Position numbers and translations under genes: made by a program
Notes under the pieces: model-generated
What the model was told of the DNA's origin: nothing
The model's database searches: none
What the model saw: only the letters and a program-made list of their open reading frames with translations
Shown here: piece by piece, positions 37,475 to 38,594 of the stretch
How the letters are laid out: the number at the start of each line of letters is the position of its first letter
How positions within the stretch are numbered: the stretch's first letter is position 1
Assembly: GCA_018302605.1 (NCBI GenBank)
Contig: JAGVZN010000011.1
Coordinates: 1 to 38,594, forward strand
Direction of reading: 5' to 3'
Source of the DNA: Candidatus Woesearchaeota archaeon
Lineage (GTDB): Archaea > Nanobdellota > Nanobdellia > Woesearchaeales > GW2011-AR9
DNA length: 38,594 nucleotides

Positions 37475-37873
37475 TCATCTATATGATTTCTGCCGCTTGG
37501 CGCGTGGCTTGGAGTCGTTAGGTTTGCACGATTCATTCTGGCGGACATCAGCAACAAGCAGAAAGCGATCATATTCATCAAAGACGCCTTCTAACTTTTT
37601 GTCATGCACTACCAAAGCGCGGGCGACGGCAAGACGCGCCGCATCAGCCTGGCCGCTCACTCCGCCGCCAAACAAAGAGATATCGATATTGACATTTTTA
37701 ACGGCATCTCCCGCGAGGGTCAGCGGTTCGGCGATGCGTAATTGCAGGAGGGGATCACCATAATACTGAAGAGCCCGGCCGTTGATCGTGACAAAACCTT
37801 TTCCGGGGGAGAGCACTGCCCGGGCAATAGCTTTTTTCCGTTTTCCTTCCGTGATGATGTTGTTTACTTTCAT
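37475..37873 (-). CDS. rps9: Small ribosomal subunit protein S9 (uS9)
   Basis: The 132-residue product matches archaeal/eukaryotic S9: GKRKKAIARAVLSPGKG, GGGVSGQADAARLAVARALV and the C-terminal PRAKRQKSYR tail, which reaches the peptidyl-tRNA anticodon region in the ribosome. The length is normal. It is the third gene of the L18e-L13-S9-rpoN operon, 55 bases before rpoN. Confidence 0.97.
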   Translation of the reverse strand: MKVNNIITEGKRKKAIARAVLSPGKGFVTINGRALQYYGDPLLQLRIAEPLTLAGDAVKNVNIDISLFGGGVSGQADAARLAVARALVVHDKKLEGVFDEYDRFLLVADVRQNESCKPNDSKPRAKRQKSYR

Positions 37874-37975
37874 GATATTTCCTGTTTTTTCCCTTTTGAT
37901 CCTTTCTTTTTCATTTGATTCTTTTCTGTTCCTGGATAACCCTGTTTTTCCCGGAATCTATCTCCGGTTCTCCAC

Positions 37976-38398
37976 TTATCTCTTTCCACCCAGGCCTTTA
38001 CAGATATCCTGAACAGTTACATAATGAAGAGTGGGGAATTTTTTGACGGAGGCAGATTGCACTTCCACTACCGTTTTCCCGGTAAATTCGGGAGGAACGC
38101 CGATATAACACAGCACTCGCTTGTAGGCATCCCGTCCGCGGGTTATTCTCCAGGGGAGCATTCCACGAATCGCCCGGCGGACAAACCGATCAGACAGGCG
38201 CGGCCGTTTTTGACTTTTGAGCGGATACCCTCGGCGGTCCCAGCGCTGTTTCATTTCTGCCATGACGACAATCTTTTTTCCACTGACGACGACTTTTTCA
38301 CAGTTGACGACAGCGACTTCTTCTCCCAAGAGAGCATCTTTAGCGACATATCCGGCTAATCGACCGAGTACCATTCCCTCGCCATTGTAGATTTTCAT
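37976..38398 (-). CDS. rpl13: Large ribosomal subunit protein L13 (uL13)
   Basis: The 140-residue product has the archaeal L13 pattern: MVLGRLAGYVAKDALLGEEV, NCEKVVVSGKK, the FVRRAIRGMLPW signature and RGRDAYKRVLCYIGVP. It lies between L18e (upstream, partial) and S9, the usual order. The start MKIYNGEG agrees with family N-termini. Confidence 0.97.
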   Translation of the reverse strand: MKIYNGEGMVLGRLAGYVAKDALLGEEVAVVNCEKVVVSGKKIVVMAEMKQRWDRRGYPLKSQKRPRLSDRFVRRAIRGMLPWRITRGRDAYKRVLCYIGVPPEFTGKTVVEVQSASVKKFPTLHYVTVQDICKGLGGKR

Positions 38399-38422
38399 GG
38401 TATTATTCTTATTTTTAGGGTA

Positions 38423-38594
38423 TTATCCTAATATCCTCACTTTTTTCCCATCGGGATTTTTTTGCAGCAATTCTTGGATGGAAAGGACGGTTCCTTTTGC
38501 CGCTTTGATCTTTTGTTCTGCTTCTTTGGAAAAAGTGAAGGCGGCAACGGCAACTTTCTTGCTGAGATGGCCAACACTTAATACTTTTCCGGGA
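38423..38594 (-). CDS. rpl18e: Large ribosomal subunit protein L18e (C-terminal part)
   Basis: The last 57 codons before a TAA at 38423-38425 are open to the right edge; the N-terminus is outside the window. The segment PGKVLSVGHLSKKVAVAAFT and the ending NPDGKKVRILG are typical of archaeal L18e. It ends 25 bases before the L13 start, as expected for the first gene of this operon. Confidence 0.92.
   Translation of the reverse strand, partial: PGKVLSVGHLSKKVAVAAFTFSKEAEQKIKAAKGTVLSIQELLQKNPDGKKVRILG

Overview
The window looks like a piece of an archaeal chromosome, most likely from a DPANN lineage such as Woesearchaeales. The evidence is an archaeal ribosomal operon (L18e-L13-S9-RNA polymerase subunit N), a diphthine synthase, an Elp3-type tRNA-modifying enzyme, an archaeal-type methionyl-tRNA synthetase with two zinc knuckles, and TATA boxes about 20-35 bases before many start codons, implying leaderless transcripts. 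A pilin-like (class III) signal anchor is also present. The archaeal assignment is well supported; the lineage is inference.

Layout. 1-813 (minus) is a truncated AAA+ ATPase with the bacterial sigma-54 activator loop GAFTGA, behind an archaeal TATA box. 926-4633 (plus) holds elp3, a frame-broken small gene, dphB and an HExxH protein. 4904-9437 (minus) holds a K+-independent proton-pumping pyrophosphatase, a YbaK-type editing protein, an acidic unknown and a metallophosphoesterase. 9752-14537 (plus) holds an unknown, a wHTH protein, a PIN nuclease paired with an RNA ligase, a radical SAM enzyme and a methyltransferase. 14648-15781 (minus) is a DUF444/YhbH-type VWA protein. Then come a PLP-enzyme-like protein, a double zinc ribbon protein, an HEIIE protein (minus), metG with an inserted B3/4 domain, and a ferritin-like diiron protein. 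22177-28066 encodes two large exported or membrane-anchored proteins.

28063-33090 is an AT-rich accessory island and the most unusual part. Five copies (one only 8 codons) of the start of one secreted-protein gene (MKKQVLM...) alternate with toxin/nuclease modules: PIN, MNT-HEPN, HEPN-MNT, a second PIN, and a DUF1016 (YhcG-like) nuclease. The last copy starts a full-length 621-residue protein. Each PIN gene is met tail-to-tail by a small minus-strand ORF (40 and 41 codons). The two small ORFs resemble each other and each shares a palindromic TATA box with the next leader copy. They are candidate undescribed antitoxins. A RelB/RelE-like pair follows at 35041-35494.

35566-38594 holds a polytopic membrane protein, then the minus-strand ribosomal operon running off the right edge. 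Intergenic spaces are rich in long imperfect inverted repeats. Two share termini and look like non-autonomous mobile elements; a 39-bp palindromic repeat occurs twice in opposite orientation. I saw no tRNA, rRNA, CRISPR array or transposase gene.
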